In this document: positions 16,798-26,130 of the stretch, piece by piece
How positions within the stretch are numbered: the first letter of the stretch is position 1
Layout: each line of letters begins with the position of its first letter
DNA from: Fructobacillus cardui
Lineage (GTDB): Bacteria; Bacillota; Bacilli; Lactobacillales; Lactobacillaceae
Length of the DNA stretch: 64,000 bases
Direction: 5' to 3' (one strand)
Assembly: GCF_023218935.1 (NCBI RefSeq)
Contig: NZ_JAJIAL010000008.1
Position numbers and translations under genes: made by a program
Notes under the pieces: generated by a model
What the model saw: only the letters and a program-made list of their open reading frames with translations
What the model was told of the DNA's origin: nothing
The model's database searches: none

Positions 16798-17125
16798 GGT
16801 TGGTTACCTCCGCTTTCTTAATTGCAATATTTTGAACGTAGCAAACTAAACCGAACGTAATCATTTCGTCCATCTTTTCGATAGTTTTAAAATCAGACTG
16901 GATAGCTGACTCCAAAAAATTTAGTTATCCCCAAAGAAAAAAATTAACCCGACTACGTCATAACCCCTCTCCGATTCTATTTTACAACATTAGCCTCGAA
17001 ATTGTTACAGTAGCAGGTCAAAAAAGGCAACCTTGTCAAAATCAAGCAAAAAATTTTGTTTTGATAACCAAATCAACAACAGACAAAAAAGCTTCCGCCT
17101 CTGTCTTAGTAGCGAAAACTTTCCT
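16798..17125. other. 328-bp intergenic region
   Basis: It holds the leader of the hydrolase gene (GGAGG at its right-hand start) and the end of the reductase transcript. A weak hairpin (TTTCGC / GCGGAA followed by AGCTTTTTT on the minus strand, about 17085-17118) may end the reductase message. A TAAAAT-type -10 near 16980 is possible. One AAAATCAG octamer at 16889. No ORF is convincing. Confidence 0.4.
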
Positions 17126-18121
17126 TTACAAATTCATGGAAGATGAATGACCAGGACCACCTCGGTCAGGGTCAATGGCAGCAATCGCTGCGTTCACCGC
17201 CGCCGGCGCTTGACCAAAGCCAGTGGCAATTAAATCAACATGATTCGGATAAGATGAAGCATCTCCAATGGCAAAGAGAGCAGGTTGCTTCGTTTTCATC
17301 TGGTCAGTCACAACGATGCCAGCTGAATCCCAATCAAGATCAACTTGCCAACCTGTATCTGATTGTCCCTTTGTTAAGAACCCATACTGAACGAGAAGGT
17401 TATCCACAACTAACTCTTCTTGCTGATTTTTATCCTTAACGTGTTGCAGAGCCAATTCTAGTCGGCCATCAGCCGTTTTTTGAGCGCTTTTAACTTTTTT
17501 GGGTGTTTTTTTAATCACCTTAGTTTTCTCTAAAGCCAATACAGCCTGTTCCAAAGCCCGGAATTGGTCCCGGCGATGAATCAGATAAGTCCTCTTAGCA
17601 ATCGAGTCTAGTTGCTCCGCTAAATCAACTGCCGAGTCACCACCACCAAGAACTGCGACCTCCTGATTTTGATATAGTGAAAGGTCTGGGGCAAAATAAG
17701 ACAGGCCATGCCCTTCCAGTTCAGCCTCGTTGTTAATTTGCAACCGGCGGGGCTCAAAGGCACCCTTCCCAGTGGCTAAAACCACTGAACGGCCAGTCAC
17801 GCTTGTTTGCCCGTCATTAATAGCGATTTGCCAGTTATCACCAACACGGACCATATCCGTTACTTTGGCTTCCGTCTGGACATCGACCGGAAACTTAGCC
17901 AACTGTTTTTTGAGGCGGTCAATCAATTCGCGACCAGAAACCCCTGGTAACCCCGCAACGTCCCAAATTTTTTTATCGGGATAAAGCGTTTGCACCTGGC
18001 CGCCAAGGTCCGTCAACGCTTCTAATAAAAGCACCTTGGTATTGCGCAAGCCAGCATAGAAGGCAGCAAAGAGGCCTACCGGACCACCACCAACAATAAT
18101 AATATCGTACGTTTTTTCCAT
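17126..18121 (-). CDS. Ferredoxin/flavodoxin-NADP(+) reductase, TrxR-like type
   Basis: FAD flavoprotein that moves electrons between NADPH and ferredoxin or flavodoxin, 331 residues. FAD motif IIIVGGGPVGLFAAFYAGLR, NADP motif VLGGGDSAVDLAEQL, and C-terminal FAIGDASSYPNHVDLIATGFGQAPAAVNAA. The CxxC disulfide of thioredoxin reductase is absent, which separates it from TrxB. ATG 18121 is used; the frame extends to a GTG at 18232 but that overlaps the divergent gene. Divergent from the nucleoside hydrolase with a 76-bp gap. Confidence 0.88.
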   Translation of the reverse strand: MEKTYDIIIVGGGPVGLFAAFYAGLRNTKVLLLEALTDLGGQVQTLYPDKKIWDVAGLPGVSGRELIDRLKKQLAKFPVDVQTEAKVTDMVRVGDNWQIAINDGQTSVTGRSVVLATGKGAFEPRRLQINNEAELEGHGLSYFAPDLSLYQNQEVAVLGGGDSAVDLAEQLDSIAKRTYLIHRRDQFRALEQAVLALEKTKVIKKTPKKVKSAQKTADGRLELALQHVKDKNQQEELVVDNLLVQYGFLTKGQSDTGWQVDLDWDSAGIVVTDQMKTKQPALFAIGDASSYPNHVDLIATGFGQAPAAVNAAIAAIDPDRGGPGHSSSMNL

Positions 18122-18160
18122 TTCGACTCGCTTTCTTCGTGTTTTACCTAACAATTTTGC

Positions 18161-18166
18161 TATAAT
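18161..18166 (+). promoter_or_regulatory. Extended -10 of the nucleoside hydrolase gene
   Basis: TGCTATAAT with no good -35, 31 nt before the start codon. Confidence 0.5.
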
Positions 18167-18197
18167 AAAGTGTACCCAAACTAAAGGAGAATGCGCA

Positions 18198-19154
18198 ATG
18201 TCTCGCAAAAAAATGATTTTAGATCTCGACACTGGTATCGATGATGCCTTGGCCCTGGCTTACGCCATCGGTCATGATGACATCGACTTGATTGGGATTA
18301 TTGCCACCTATGGCAATGCCCTGACCAATGTCACGGCCAAGAATTCACTTGACCTCTTAGACCTCTTAGGCGCCCATGACGTTCCCGTTTTCATTGGTGA
18401 ATCACATTCATCAACCACCACTGATTTCACCGTTATGCCAATCTCACAGGCCATTCACGGCCAAAACGGTATCGGCGATGTTGAAGTGGCGGCCTCAACG
18501 CGGTCCGTTGACAGCCAAAATGGTATCGACTTCTTGATTGAAGCCGCTCACCAGTACAAAGACGAACTGATTTACCTGCCAACTGGTCCCTTAACGAACC
18601 TGGCCAAGGCCCTTGAAAAGGACCCAAGCATCGCTAAGTTAATCGGTCAAACGACTTTAATGGGTGGTGCCTTGACGGTTCCTGGAAACGTGACGCCATT
18701 TACGGAAGCCAACATTCACCAAGACCCCGAAGCCGCCGACTATGTGTTTAAAAATCAGGAAAACCTGACCATGGTTGGCCTCGATGTTACCCTGCGGACG
18801 CTTTTGACAAAGAAACATACGCAAGAATGGCGTGACCTTGGCACAACCGCCGGTCAAAACTATGCCGACATCATGGACTACTACATCGATGCTTATTATA
18901 ACTTAGATATCGACAAAAAAGGAGCTGCTCTCCACGACCCATTGGCCGTTGCAGTTGCCGTCGACCCAAGCTACGTCACCACTTTGGACTTAAACATGCA
19001 GGTCACTTACGACCAAGAATCAGGCGACTACGGCCGCACAATTGGCGACAAGGCCAAGCTTTTGGAACCAACGATTTCAAAGGCTGCCGTCCTAGTTGAT
19101 CAAGACCGCTTTGTCTCTGATTTTCAGCAGATGATGCTCAAGGTGCTTGCCTAA
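18198..19154 (+). CDS. Nucleoside hydrolase (IunH/RihA-like)
   Basis: Splits ribonucleosides into base and ribose, 318 residues. Calcium-binding N-terminal DLDTGIDDALAL (about 9-20), MGGAL in the middle and the HDPLAVAVAV His-Asp pair near residue 249. AAGGAG precedes the ATG by 8 nt. Free ribose could enter the pentose phosphate pool through the ribokinase at 48 kb. Purine or pyrimidine preference cannot be told from sequence. Confidence 0.9.
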   Translation: MSRKKMILDLDTGIDDALALAYAIGHDDIDLIGIIATYGNALTNVTAKNSLDLLDLLGAHDVPVFIGESHSSTTTDFTVMPISQAIHGQNGIGDVEVAASTRSVDSQNGIDFLIEAAHQYKDELIYLPTGPLTNLAKALEKDPSIAKLIGQTTLMGGALTVPGNVTPFTEANIHQDPEAADYVFKNQENLTMVGLDVTLRTLLTKKHTQEWRDLGTTAGQNYADIMDYYIDAYYNLDIDKKGAALHDPLAVAVAVDPSYVTTLDLNMQVTYDQESGDYGRTIGDKAKLLEPTISKAAVLVDQDRFVSDFQQMMLKVLA

Positions 19155-19170
19155 CATTTTCTTACTAAAC

Positions 19171-19222
19171 AAAAAGACTTAACCAGTGACAAGCCTAGCA
19201 GCCACTTGGTTAAGTCTTTTTT
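19171..19222 (+). terminator. Terminator of the nucleoside hydrolase gene
   Basis: Stem AAAAAGACTTAACCAGTG / CACTTGGTTAAGTCTTTTTT, almost perfect. Confidence 0.85.
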
Positions 19223-19293
19223 GCTGTGATTTTAACTGGTTCAGGTTTTTTGGGGCATGAGCCGCGCTTAGTCTAGCCACCTCACCTGATTTT

Positions 19294-19941
19294 TTAATCC
19301 TTGTCAGCAGCCAATTCTGCTAATTTCTGGTCAACTAAGGCCAAAACCTTTTCCTGAGCCGCAGCGTCCTCAACAAAGTTCAGCTCATCACCGTTAATCT
19401 GGAGCTTTGGTGAGCGGTCGTACTGATCAAACCAAGCATCGTAGCGGGCGTTCAAGTCCGCATAGTATTGGTACAAGTCCGGGTCCTGCTCAATTTGCTC
19501 ATATGGACGGCCACGCTTCTTAATGCGAGCCAACATGGTGTCCAAAGAAACACGAACATGGATTAGTAAGTCCGGTGTCTTGGTCTTGTTTTCCTCTGAA
19601 ACTTCTTCCAAAACGTTGTTGACCAAATCCTTATAAATGTCGACTTCGGTCTGTGTTGCCCGGCCCAAATCAGCATTGAGCTGGAAAAGTAAGGCATCTT
19701 CAAAAATTGACCGATCCAAGACCGCATTCTTCTCTTTTTGCGCTTCGTGAATCTGGTCCAAACGGGTATTCAAAAAGTAAATTTGGAGCAAGAAGCTGTA
19801 TTTCTTGGGGTCCTGGTAAAAGAGTGGCAAAATTGGGTTATTATCCACACTCTCATAGTAGGCCTGACCACCCAAATGCTTTGCTAAAATCTCTGTTAAA
19901 CTGGTCTTTCCAGCACCAATTGTCCCGGCTAATACAATCAT
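19294..19941 (-). CDS. Deoxynucleoside kinase (Dck/Dgk family)
   Basis: Phosphorylates deoxynucleosides for salvage, 215 residues. P-loop GTIGAGKTSL (6-15), the DRSIFED motif (about 76) and an arginine-rich lid KKRGRPYEQIE. Lactic acid bacteria often carry paired dAK/dGK genes; only one copy is here. GAGGAG lies 12 nt upstream. It is convergent with the nucleoside hydrolase, so nucleoside salvage genes cluster here. Confidence 0.9.
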   Translation of the reverse strand: MIVLAGTIGAGKTSLTEILAKHLGGQAYYESVDNNPILPLFYQDPKKYSFLLQIYFLNTRLDQIHEAQKEKNAVLDRSIFEDALLFQLNADLGRATQTEVDIYKDLVNNVLEEVSEENKTKTPDLLIHVRVSLDTMLARIKKRGRPYEQIEQDPDLYQYYADLNARYDAWFDQYDRSPKLQINGDELNFVEDAAAQEKVLALVDQKLAELAADKD

Positions 19942-20028
19942 ATGTTCATCGTTCTCCTCATTTATCGCTTTTTTAAGTATAGCAAAATCCCAACGGCAAT
20001 TCCGCCTTCGTCGTCAACTTTTAACATA

Positions 20029-20060
20029 AAAAAATCGACCAACATTTTGGTCGATTTTTG
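20029..20060 (-). terminator. htrA terminator
   Basis: Stem AAAAATCGACCA / TGGTCGATTTTT. Confidence 0.8.
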
Positions 20061-20087
20061 TTTTGACATCGATAAGCGCCAGACATC

Positions 20088-21221
20088 TTAAGACTGCAAA
20101 GTCTGATTTAACTTAAGGGTAACTGTCTTCTTCTCAGTACCACGGTAGTAAGTCAGCGTTGTCTTATCGCCGACCTTATGCGTATACAATTGTTCACGCA
20201 AATCAGCCTGGTTGGCAACTGTCTTACCATCAATACCAACAATCACGTCATACTTCTTCAGACCCGCCTTATCTGCTGGTGAACCGCTGTTGACCTTGTA
20301 GAGGACCACACCACCGTTAACGGTGTTTGGAATCTTCAGCGTTGACTGCTGCTCGTTAACGGGCACCTGCGACAGGTTAATCATCTGAATTCCCAGTGCC
20401 GGCCTTGTCACCTTACCGTCCTTTACCAGCTTATTGACGATATCAACAACCTGGTCCGAAGGAATCGCAAAACCAATTCCTTCAACCGCTGTGCCGTTTG
20501 ATGACGATGACAGCTTCATCGAGTTAATTCCAACAACCTGTCCCGCTAAGTTAATCAAAGGACCACCGGAGTTTCCGGGATTAATAGCGGCATCGGTTTG
20601 AATAACCGTTGAACCACCATAATTTTGGCCGGTATCATCATCCGCTTGAACCAAACGCTTCGTGGCCGAAATAATCCCTTCCGTTACAGAGGAAGCATAT
20701 TGTGATCCCAATGGTGACCCAATCGCCAATACCTGTTGACCAACGGAAATTTTAGCAGAATCGCCAAAGGAAGCCGTTGAAATCATCGAAGAGTCAGTAA
20801 TCTTCAAAACGGCCAAATCAGTTAAGGAGTCCTTACCGACCAACTCCGCCGTCACCGTCTTATTATCGTTGGTGATCACCTGAAGCTTATCAGCACCGTC
20901 AATCACGTGGTTATTGGTCACGATAAAGGCAGAACCTTCAGCCTTTTTATAGACAAAGCCAGACCCTTCCGATGATTCATTATAAGTGTTACCGCTCTTT
21001 TTAAAGTTAATTACTGAGACAACAGAGTTAGCTACCTTGTTGTAAGCATTGGTGGCCGTATTCTTAGAAGTCATCGTTTTTGTTGTTGTCGCCTTAGTCC
21101 GAACCGGACTATGTGTCACTTGGTAATTTTGATAAATCTCTTGTCCAGCTAAAACAGCCCCACCACCAATTACACCGGCTAAGGCTCCAGCCAAAATTAA
21201 ATTCGTTAGGTTCTTTTGCAT
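20088..21221 (-). CDS. htrA: Membrane-anchored serine protease HtrA (DegP-like)
   Basis: Surface quality-control protease, 377 residues. N-terminal membrane anchor (12-30), a short Thr/Lys-rich linker, trypsin-like domain with triad His in VTNNHVIDG, Asp in DSLTDLAVLKI and Ser in NPGNSGGPL, then one PDZ domain (VVLYKVNSGSPADKAGL...). ATG 21221 has GGAG upstream. It follows walK by about 70 nt and probably belongs to the walRK operon. The yycH, yycI and yycJ genes that lie between walK and htrA in many Bacilli are absent here. Confidence 0.95.
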   Translation of the reverse strand: MQKNLTNLILAGALAGVIGGGAVLAGQEIYQNYQVTHSPVRTKATTTKTMTSKNTATNAYNKVANSVVSVINFKKSGNTYNESSEGSGFVYKKAEGSAFIVTNNHVIDGADKLQVITNDNKTVTAELVGKDSLTDLAVLKITDSSMISTASFGDSAKISVGQQVLAIGSPLGSQYASSVTEGIISATKRLVQADDDTGQNYGGSTVIQTDAAINPGNSGGPLINLAGQVVGINSMKLSSSSNGTAVEGIGFAIPSDQVVDIVNKLVKDGKVTRPALGIQMINLSQVPVNEQQSTLKIPNTVNGGVVLYKVNSGSPADKAGLKKYDVIVGIDGKTVANQADLREQLYTHKVGDKTTLTYYRGTEKKTVTLKLNQTLQS

Positions 21222-21292
21222 GGTCGTCTCCAAAATTTGTTAACACCACTATACTTGAGTGAAATTAAGCAGAAATTAAGGTCACGAAAGAC

Positions 21293-23170
21293 TTAATCTT
21301 CATCCCACTGTTTTTCAGTCGATAACAAGTCATCTTGAACGTAGTTAAGGGTCATCTTAAAGGTTGACCCTTCATTTTCTTTTGATTCGACCCAGATGTG
21401 ACCACCAAACTTTTCAACCACTTCCTTAGAAATCGCCAACCCCAGTCCGGTCCCTCCTTGGGCTCGCGACCGCGATTTATCAACACGGAAGAAACGGTTA
21501 AAGACCTTCTTTTGGTCAACGGCAGGGATTCCCAGGCCTTGATCTTGAATACTAATCAGCACCTTATCTCTTGATTTTTCCAATGAGACCGTAATGGTGC
21601 CACCATCGGGTGAGTACTTAATCGCATTATTCATCAGATTATCAATGACTTGGGTCATCTTATCGTGGTCAATATCAACCCAGAATTCTTGATCGGTTGG
21701 GATATGACGAACAATCTTAATCTTTCGATCCGAATTTAAGTCCTTTGACGGTGACAACAGAATCATATCAAAACGGTCCAAAATAAAGTTCAACATGGTA
21801 TTTAGTTGAACCAACTCGGTCTTAACTTCCATCGTCCCCTGGTCCATCCGTGACAACTCAAGCAAATCAGATACCATCCGCGACATCCGGTCCGTTTCGT
21901 TTTGAATCACCGTCAAAAATTCGCCAAGAATTTTAGGATCTTCCTTAGCGCCTTCCTGCAAAGACTCGACGTAGGACGCTACAGTGGTCAACGGTGTTCG
22001 CAGTTCGTGAGAAACGTTGGAAACAAAGTCACGGCGGTCCTGATCAATCTTCTTCTGTTCCGTGATATCATGCAAAATCAGAACCATGGCATTAATCAAG
22101 CCAGAAGGATTCTTAATCAAAGAGACCCGAACCTCAATAATCCGCTGACCGACATCAACCGTCATCGCTCGTTGTTGCTTAATCAAGTCTCGAACACTTT
22201 GGTATTCAGGGAGGTCCAACAGGTCAAAGACCTGCTGACCCAGTGCTGCTTGTTCGCTGACACCAAGCAACTTGGTTGCTGCCCGATTAATAATCGTCAG
22301 TTGCCCATTCGCATTCGTCAGCAAAACCCCATCAGCCATATGATGAAGAATAGAATGGAGGCGGTTACGTTCATTGCTAATGATTTCGGTTGATTCCGCA
22401 ATCCGGTTTGATAACGTATTGACCGAATGGGCCAATTGCGAAATCTCATCCGAACCAGAAATTGTGTTAACCATCGAATAATCACCAGCCGCAATCCGGG
22501 CTGTCTGCTTATTGATGATTTCAATTGGGCGCGTCAACGTCCGAGATAGAATAAAGGCCAAATAAACTGAAGCCACAAGTGTTAGCAAGCCGGCCAATAA
22601 AAACAAGAACAAGATTTGGCGAGCATTGGCGTAAACCTTCTCTAGGCTAGCATAAACTACCACAATCCCAACAATCTTCTCGCCTGCTTTACTTGGAGTA
22701 TTAGTACCGTTAGCATACAGCTGCCGAGTTACCACCGCCTGTTGGCCGTTCCCTTGGTCGCGGTCCTGGGTACGAATTTTAAGGTATGAATTCCCACCAG
22801 CTAAGGCACTTTCACTATTAGAATCAATTTTTTTGGGCAATAGCGACTTCTTTGTCGACTGGCTGGAAACTAAATTGCCGGATTTATCATAGACTAAGAC
22901 GTTTTCGACAAGGTTCGAATCAAAGTCCCTGACCGATGTATCCACTTTAGCCTGGTTAACCTTACCAGTTTCAGTGTCCAGTCCTTCAACAATTTTCTTG
23001 GTCACATAGGTTGGCATTGTCAGCTCTGCTTCACTAGCAATGAGGTCATGCTGCTCGATTTGATGGACAAAGAAAACTCCAAACGACTCTAAAATAACAA
23101 TTAAAAAAAGGACAAAGACAAACGTTATCCGGAATCGAATCGATTGTAAGAGTTTAACAATGACTTTCAT
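21293..23170 (-). CDS. walK: Sensor histidine kinase WalK (YycG, VicK)
   Basis: Essential cell-wall sensor kinase, 625 residues. Membrane segment 13-32, extracellular sensor of about 140 residues, second segment about 182-205, HAMP (RTLTRPIEIINKQTARIAAGDY), PAS domain (HMADGVLLTNANGQLTIINRAA), HisKA with FVSNVSHELRTPLTTVASY (phospho-His), and HATPase with NLMNNAIKYSPDGG and GTGLGLAISKEVV. The full two-segment form differs from the single-segment VicK of streptococci. Lies 37 nt after walR. Confidence 0.95.
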   Translation of the reverse strand: MKVIVKLLQSIRFRITFVFVLFLIVILESFGVFFVHQIEQHDLIASEAELTMPTYVTKKIVEGLDTETGKVNQAKVDTSVRDFDSNLVENVLVYDKSGNLVSSQSTKKSLLPKKIDSNSESALAGGNSYLKIRTQDRDQGNGQQAVVTRQLYANGTNTPSKAGEKIVGIVVVYASLEKVYANARQILFLFLLAGLLTLVASVYLAFILSRTLTRPIEIINKQTARIAAGDYSMVNTISGSDEISQLAHSVNTLSNRIAESTEIISNERNRLHSILHHMADGVLLTNANGQLTIINRAATKLLGVSEQAALGQQVFDLLDLPEYQSVRDLIKQQRAMTVDVGQRIIEVRVSLIKNPSGLINAMVLILHDITEQKKIDQDRRDFVSNVSHELRTPLTTVASYVESLQEGAKEDPKILGEFLTVIQNETDRMSRMVSDLLELSRMDQGTMEVKTELVQLNTMLNFILDRFDMILLSPSKDLNSDRKIKIVRHIPTDQEFWVDIDHDKMTQVIDNLMNNAIKYSPDGGTITVSLEKSRDKVLISIQDQGLGIPAVDQKKVFNRFFRVDKSRSRAQGGTGLGLAISKEVVEKFGGHIWVESKENEGSTFKMTLNYVQDDLLSTEKQWDED

Positions 23171-23207
23171 AATTCCTGACAACGAGTGCCCGTCCTTTCA
23201 TAGTCTT

Positions 23208-23921
23208 TTATTTATTTGGGTTCTTACCTGATGAGAGGTAATAACCAACACCACGACGCGTTCCTAACCAAACAGGATGTGATGGTACATCTTCAATTTT
23301 CTCACGCAAACGACGAACTGTCACATCGACCGCACGAACATCGCCGAAATAGTCGTAACCCCAAACCTGACGAAGTAGGTTTTCACGGTTCATGACTTGG
23401 CCGATATGTTGGGCCATGTATGAGAGCAATTCAAACTCACGGTGCGTCAATTCAAGGTCAACACCGTCTTTGGTGACCATATAGGTCTTTGTATGGATAA
23501 TCAAGTTACCTAGTTGAATGTCTTCTTGGTTAACCGCTGGGTCATCTGACCGACTTGGCGTGTGACGATTACGCAAGTTCGCCTTCACTCGGGCAACTAA
23601 TTCACGGTTCGAGAATGGCTTAGTGATGTAGTCATCTGCCCCCATTTCCAAACCAATAACCTTATCAATTTCAGAGTCCTTAGCCGTCACCATAATAACT
23701 GGTGTCTTATCCTTAGCCCGAATTTGACGCAAAACTTCAATTCCTTCAACTTCAGGAAGCATTTGATCTAACAATACCAAATCAGGATTTTCTGACTTGT
23801 ATAATTCCAATGCCTCGGCTCCGTCACCAGCCGTTACGACCTCGTAACCTTCTTTTACCAAGTTAAACTTGATGATATCCGAAATTGGCTTTTCATCATC
23901 AACCACTAAAATTTTATACAT
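23208..23921 (-). CDS. walR: Response regulator WalR (YycF, VicR)
   Basis: OmpR-family regulator, 237 residues. Receiver with DD near residue 9, phospho-Asp in DLVLLDQMLPEVEG (the usual P after D-x-M-L is kept), Thr in VMVTAKD and Lys in ITKPF, then a winged-helix domain (LTHREFELLSYMAQHIGQVMNRENLL...VDVTVRRLREKIED). Partner of WalK; the regulon in relatives is mainly peptidoglycan hydrolases. Start ATG 23921 has GGAG upstream. Confidence 0.96.
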   Translation of the reverse strand: MYKILVVDDEKPISDIIKFNLVKEGYEVVTAGDGAEALELYKSENPDLVLLDQMLPEVEGIEVLRQIRAKDKTPVIMVTAKDSEIDKVIGLEMGADDYITKPFSNRELVARVKANLRNRHTPSRSDDPAVNQEDIQLGNLIIHTKTYMVTKDGVDLELTHREFELLSYMAQHIGQVMNRENLLRQVWGYDYFGDVRAVDVTVRRLREKIEDVPSHPVWLGTRRGVGYYLSSGKNPNK

Positions 23922-24003
23922 ACGCGTCTCCAATTAAAACATTTTTCATTCGTTATTGTAACATAAAAAATTGGCCTTTCACCAATTTACGAATAATCCT
24001 CAC

Positions 24004-24041
24004 AAAAAAGACTATTTTTAGCACTTTGGCCAAAAACAGTC
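24004..24041 (-). terminator. prs terminator
   Basis: Stem GACTATTTTT / AAAAACAGTC with a GGCCAAA-containing loop and TTTTTT on the minus strand. Confidence 0.7.
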
Positions 24042-24075
24042 TCTCAATAGTTACTTTATCTTTCCTGTAAACGCC

Positions 24076-25065
24076 TTAGTCTTCTTGTGAACTACGACGG
24101 CGAAAGCGGTGCTTAAACATTGGACTAATCGCTTCGTTCAATGAAACACGGCGAATAGCTTCACCAATCAACTCACCAACAGAAACAATTTCCAGCTTGT
24201 CAAACTTCTTTGAGTCTGGCAAGTTAATGGAATCGGTCACAATCACCTTAGTGAAAACGGAATTTTGCAAACGCTCCAAAGCTGGTCCTGAGAAGACAGC
24301 GTGTGATGCGGCCACGTAAACTTCCTTAGCACCGTGCTCCAACACTAATTGAGCACCCTGCGTAATCGTTCCGGCTGTATCAATCATGTCATCGACCATG
24401 ATGGCCGTTTTACCAGCAACATCACCAACGATTGAGCCAACCTCTGCCACGTTTGGCTTCGGACGACGCTTGTCAATCACGGCAACCGGCGCTTCCAAAC
24501 CAAGCATGTTGTTCAAATTGCGGGCACGTGTCATTCCACCGTGATCAGGTGAAACAACAACGGCGTTTTCCTTGTCGGCAATACCAGTTTCGATCAAGTA
24601 ATCAGCCAACAATGGAGCTCCCTGCAAGTGATCCATTGGTAGGTCAAAGAACCCCTGAATTTGAGCAGCGTGCAAGTCCAGAGCCATCACGCGAGTGGCT
24701 CCTGCTCGTTCAATCATATTAGCAACCAACTTGGCTGTAATTGGTTCACGTGAGCGAGCCTTCCGGTCCTGACGAGCATAACCGTAATAAGGCAAAACCA
24801 CGTTAATTTGGTCGGCTGATGCCCGTTTCAAGGCATCAATCATAATCAACAATTCCATCAGGTTGTCGTTAACCGGTTGGGATGTTGATTGAATCACAAA
24901 GACATCTGCGCCACGGACAGATTCTTCAATGTTAATTTGCACTTCACCATCAGCAAAGCGCTTCACCGAGATGTCACTTAATGGCACACCGACTTCAGCA
25001 GCGATTTTTTCTGCTAAGGGGTGGTTCGATGAGAGAGAAAAGAGTTTTAGGTTTGACTTAGTCAT
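24076..25065 (-). CDS. prs: Ribose-phosphate pyrophosphokinase
   Basis: Makes PRPP from ribose 5-phosphate and ATP for nucleotide, His and Trp synthesis. 329 residues. RFADGEVQINIEESVRGADVFVIQ, YYGYARQDRK, the PRPP-binding loop VDDMIDTAGTI and the flexible loop DKRRPKPNVAEV are all present. A short basic tail (FRRRSSQED) extends past the usual end. Shares the ribose 5-phosphate pool with rpiA, rbsK and xfp in this window. Confidence 0.97.
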   Translation of the reverse strand: MTKSNLKLFSLSSNHPLAEKIAAEVGVPLSDISVKRFADGEVQINIEESVRGADVFVIQSTSQPVNDNLMELLIMIDALKRASADQINVVLPYYGYARQDRKARSREPITAKLVANMIERAGATRVMALDLHAAQIQGFFDLPMDHLQGAPLLADYLIETGIADKENAVVVSPDHGGMTRARNLNNMLGLEAPVAVIDKRRPKPNVAEVGSIVGDVAGKTAIMVDDMIDTAGTITQGAQLVLEHGAKEVYVAASHAVFSGPALERLQNSVFTKVIVTDSINLPDSKKFDKLEIVSVGELIGEAIRRVSLNEAISPMFKHRFRRRSSQED

Positions 25066-25134
25066 TTTTGCTACTCCAGATTAAAGAACAACGATTTCTT
25101 ATATATTATAACAATAAAATCAGGACAACTGGGC

Positions 25135-25167
25135 AAAAAAAGCGACTGATTTTATCATCGTCGCTTG
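25135..25167 (-). terminator. Terminator of the Cof phosphatase gene
   Basis: Stem AAGCGAC / GTCGCTT with TTTTTT on the minus strand; the loop contains the CTGATTTT octamer at 25146. Confidence 0.75.
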
Positions 25168-25198
25168 TAATCTTAAGTTACTAATCTATTGCTACCAA

Positions 25199-26017
25199 TT
25201 AATCGGCTAAAATAAAGCGCTCGATGGCTTTTGCGACACCATCATGGTTGTTATCAGTCGTCTCCTGGTTAGCAATGGCCTTAATTGATGGCACCGCATT
25301 TCCCATGGCGACTCCAATTCCGGCAGCTTCAATCATCGTATGATCGTTTTCCTGGTCACCAATCGCCATTGTTTCTGACTGGTCGATGCCCAATTCCTTG
25401 GCCAAGGCCAACAGCGCCTGGCCCTTAGAAGCAGCCGTATTCATAAATTCAAGGTTATTTGGGGTGGAACGAACCACATTGGCCTCTTGCTTCAGCTCTG
25501 CTGGTACCTTTGCCTGAATGCTATCCATAAAGGCCTCGTCACCAATAGCAATTGCCTTGACAAAGGAGGTTTCCTTCAACTCTGAAACTTCGTCCTTAAT
25601 GGTCAATGGGAGACTGACCACAAAGTTCTCCTGACTAGCAAAGACATTCACATTCGTCATCACCGTATAAGCGTCAGAGTCTGACTCAACCTGAATATAG
25701 GTGTTATTATCCGCTGCAAATTGCTGTGCCTTCAAAAAAGTGGTCCATGGCAAGGCAGCTCGGTGGAGAGTCTTTTGACCATCCGTTGTTTGGACCAAGC
25801 CACCATTGTGGGTAATCACATAATGGTCTTCGCCCAAGAGATCTAATTCATTCAAAATCTTCTTAACGCCTGTCTCTGGTCGCCCAGTGGTAATCACCAC
25901 ATGAACACCCTGTGCCGTCGCTTTTTGGATAGCACTTTTTACCGCCGGTGTAATCTCGCGATTATCGTTATAAAGCGTGCCGTCAATATCAATCGAAACA
26001 AGTTTAATTGCTTGCAT
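25199..26017 (-). CDS. Cof-type HAD-IIB phosphatase
   Basis: Sugar-phosphate or flavin-phosphate phosphatase of the Cof family, 272 residues. HAD motif 1 SIDIDGTLYND (about 8), motif 2 VVITTGRP, motif 3 Lys in SKGQAL, and motif 4 AIGDQENDHTMIEAAG. The large C2b cap covers 80-190. Substrate cannot be read from sequence. Monocistronic, between prs and the phosphoketolase gene. Confidence 0.9.
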   Translation of the reverse strand: MQAIKLVSIDIDGTLYNDNREITPAVKSAIQKATAQGVHVVITTGRPETGVKKILNELDLLGEDHYVITHNGGLVQTTDGQKTLHRAALPWTTFLKAQQFAADNNTYIQVESDSDAYTVMTNVNVFASQENFVVSLPLTIKDEVSELKETSFVKAIAIGDEAFMDSIQAKVPAELKQEANVVRSTPNNLEFMNTAASKGQALLALAKELGIDQSETMAIGDQENDHTMIEAAGIGVAMGNAVPSIKAIANQETTDNNHDGVAKAIERFILAD

Positions 26018-26088
26018 AAAATTAGCCCCTTTTCAAGATTATGTCAATTATAGCAAACTTTAGTTAGACCTTGCCGATAAATGAGTAT

Positions 26089-26118
26089 AAAAAAAGAACC
26101 GCCGAGGCGATTCTTTCA
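26089..26118 (-). terminator. xfp terminator
   Basis: Stem AAAGAA-C-CGCC / GGCG-A-TTCTTT with one mismatch; minus strand reads into TTTTTTT. Confidence 0.75.
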
Positions 26119-26130
26119 AGTATTAATAGC

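Noticed and set aside
16950..17010. WalR box upstream of the peptidoglycan hydrolase
   Set aside because: TGTAAC and TGTAAA are present but 23 bp apart instead of the 11-bp spacing of WalR sites.
17126..18121. Thioredoxin reductase
   Set aside because: The redox CxxC is absent; the pattern fits ferredoxin-NADP reductase of the TrxR-like type.
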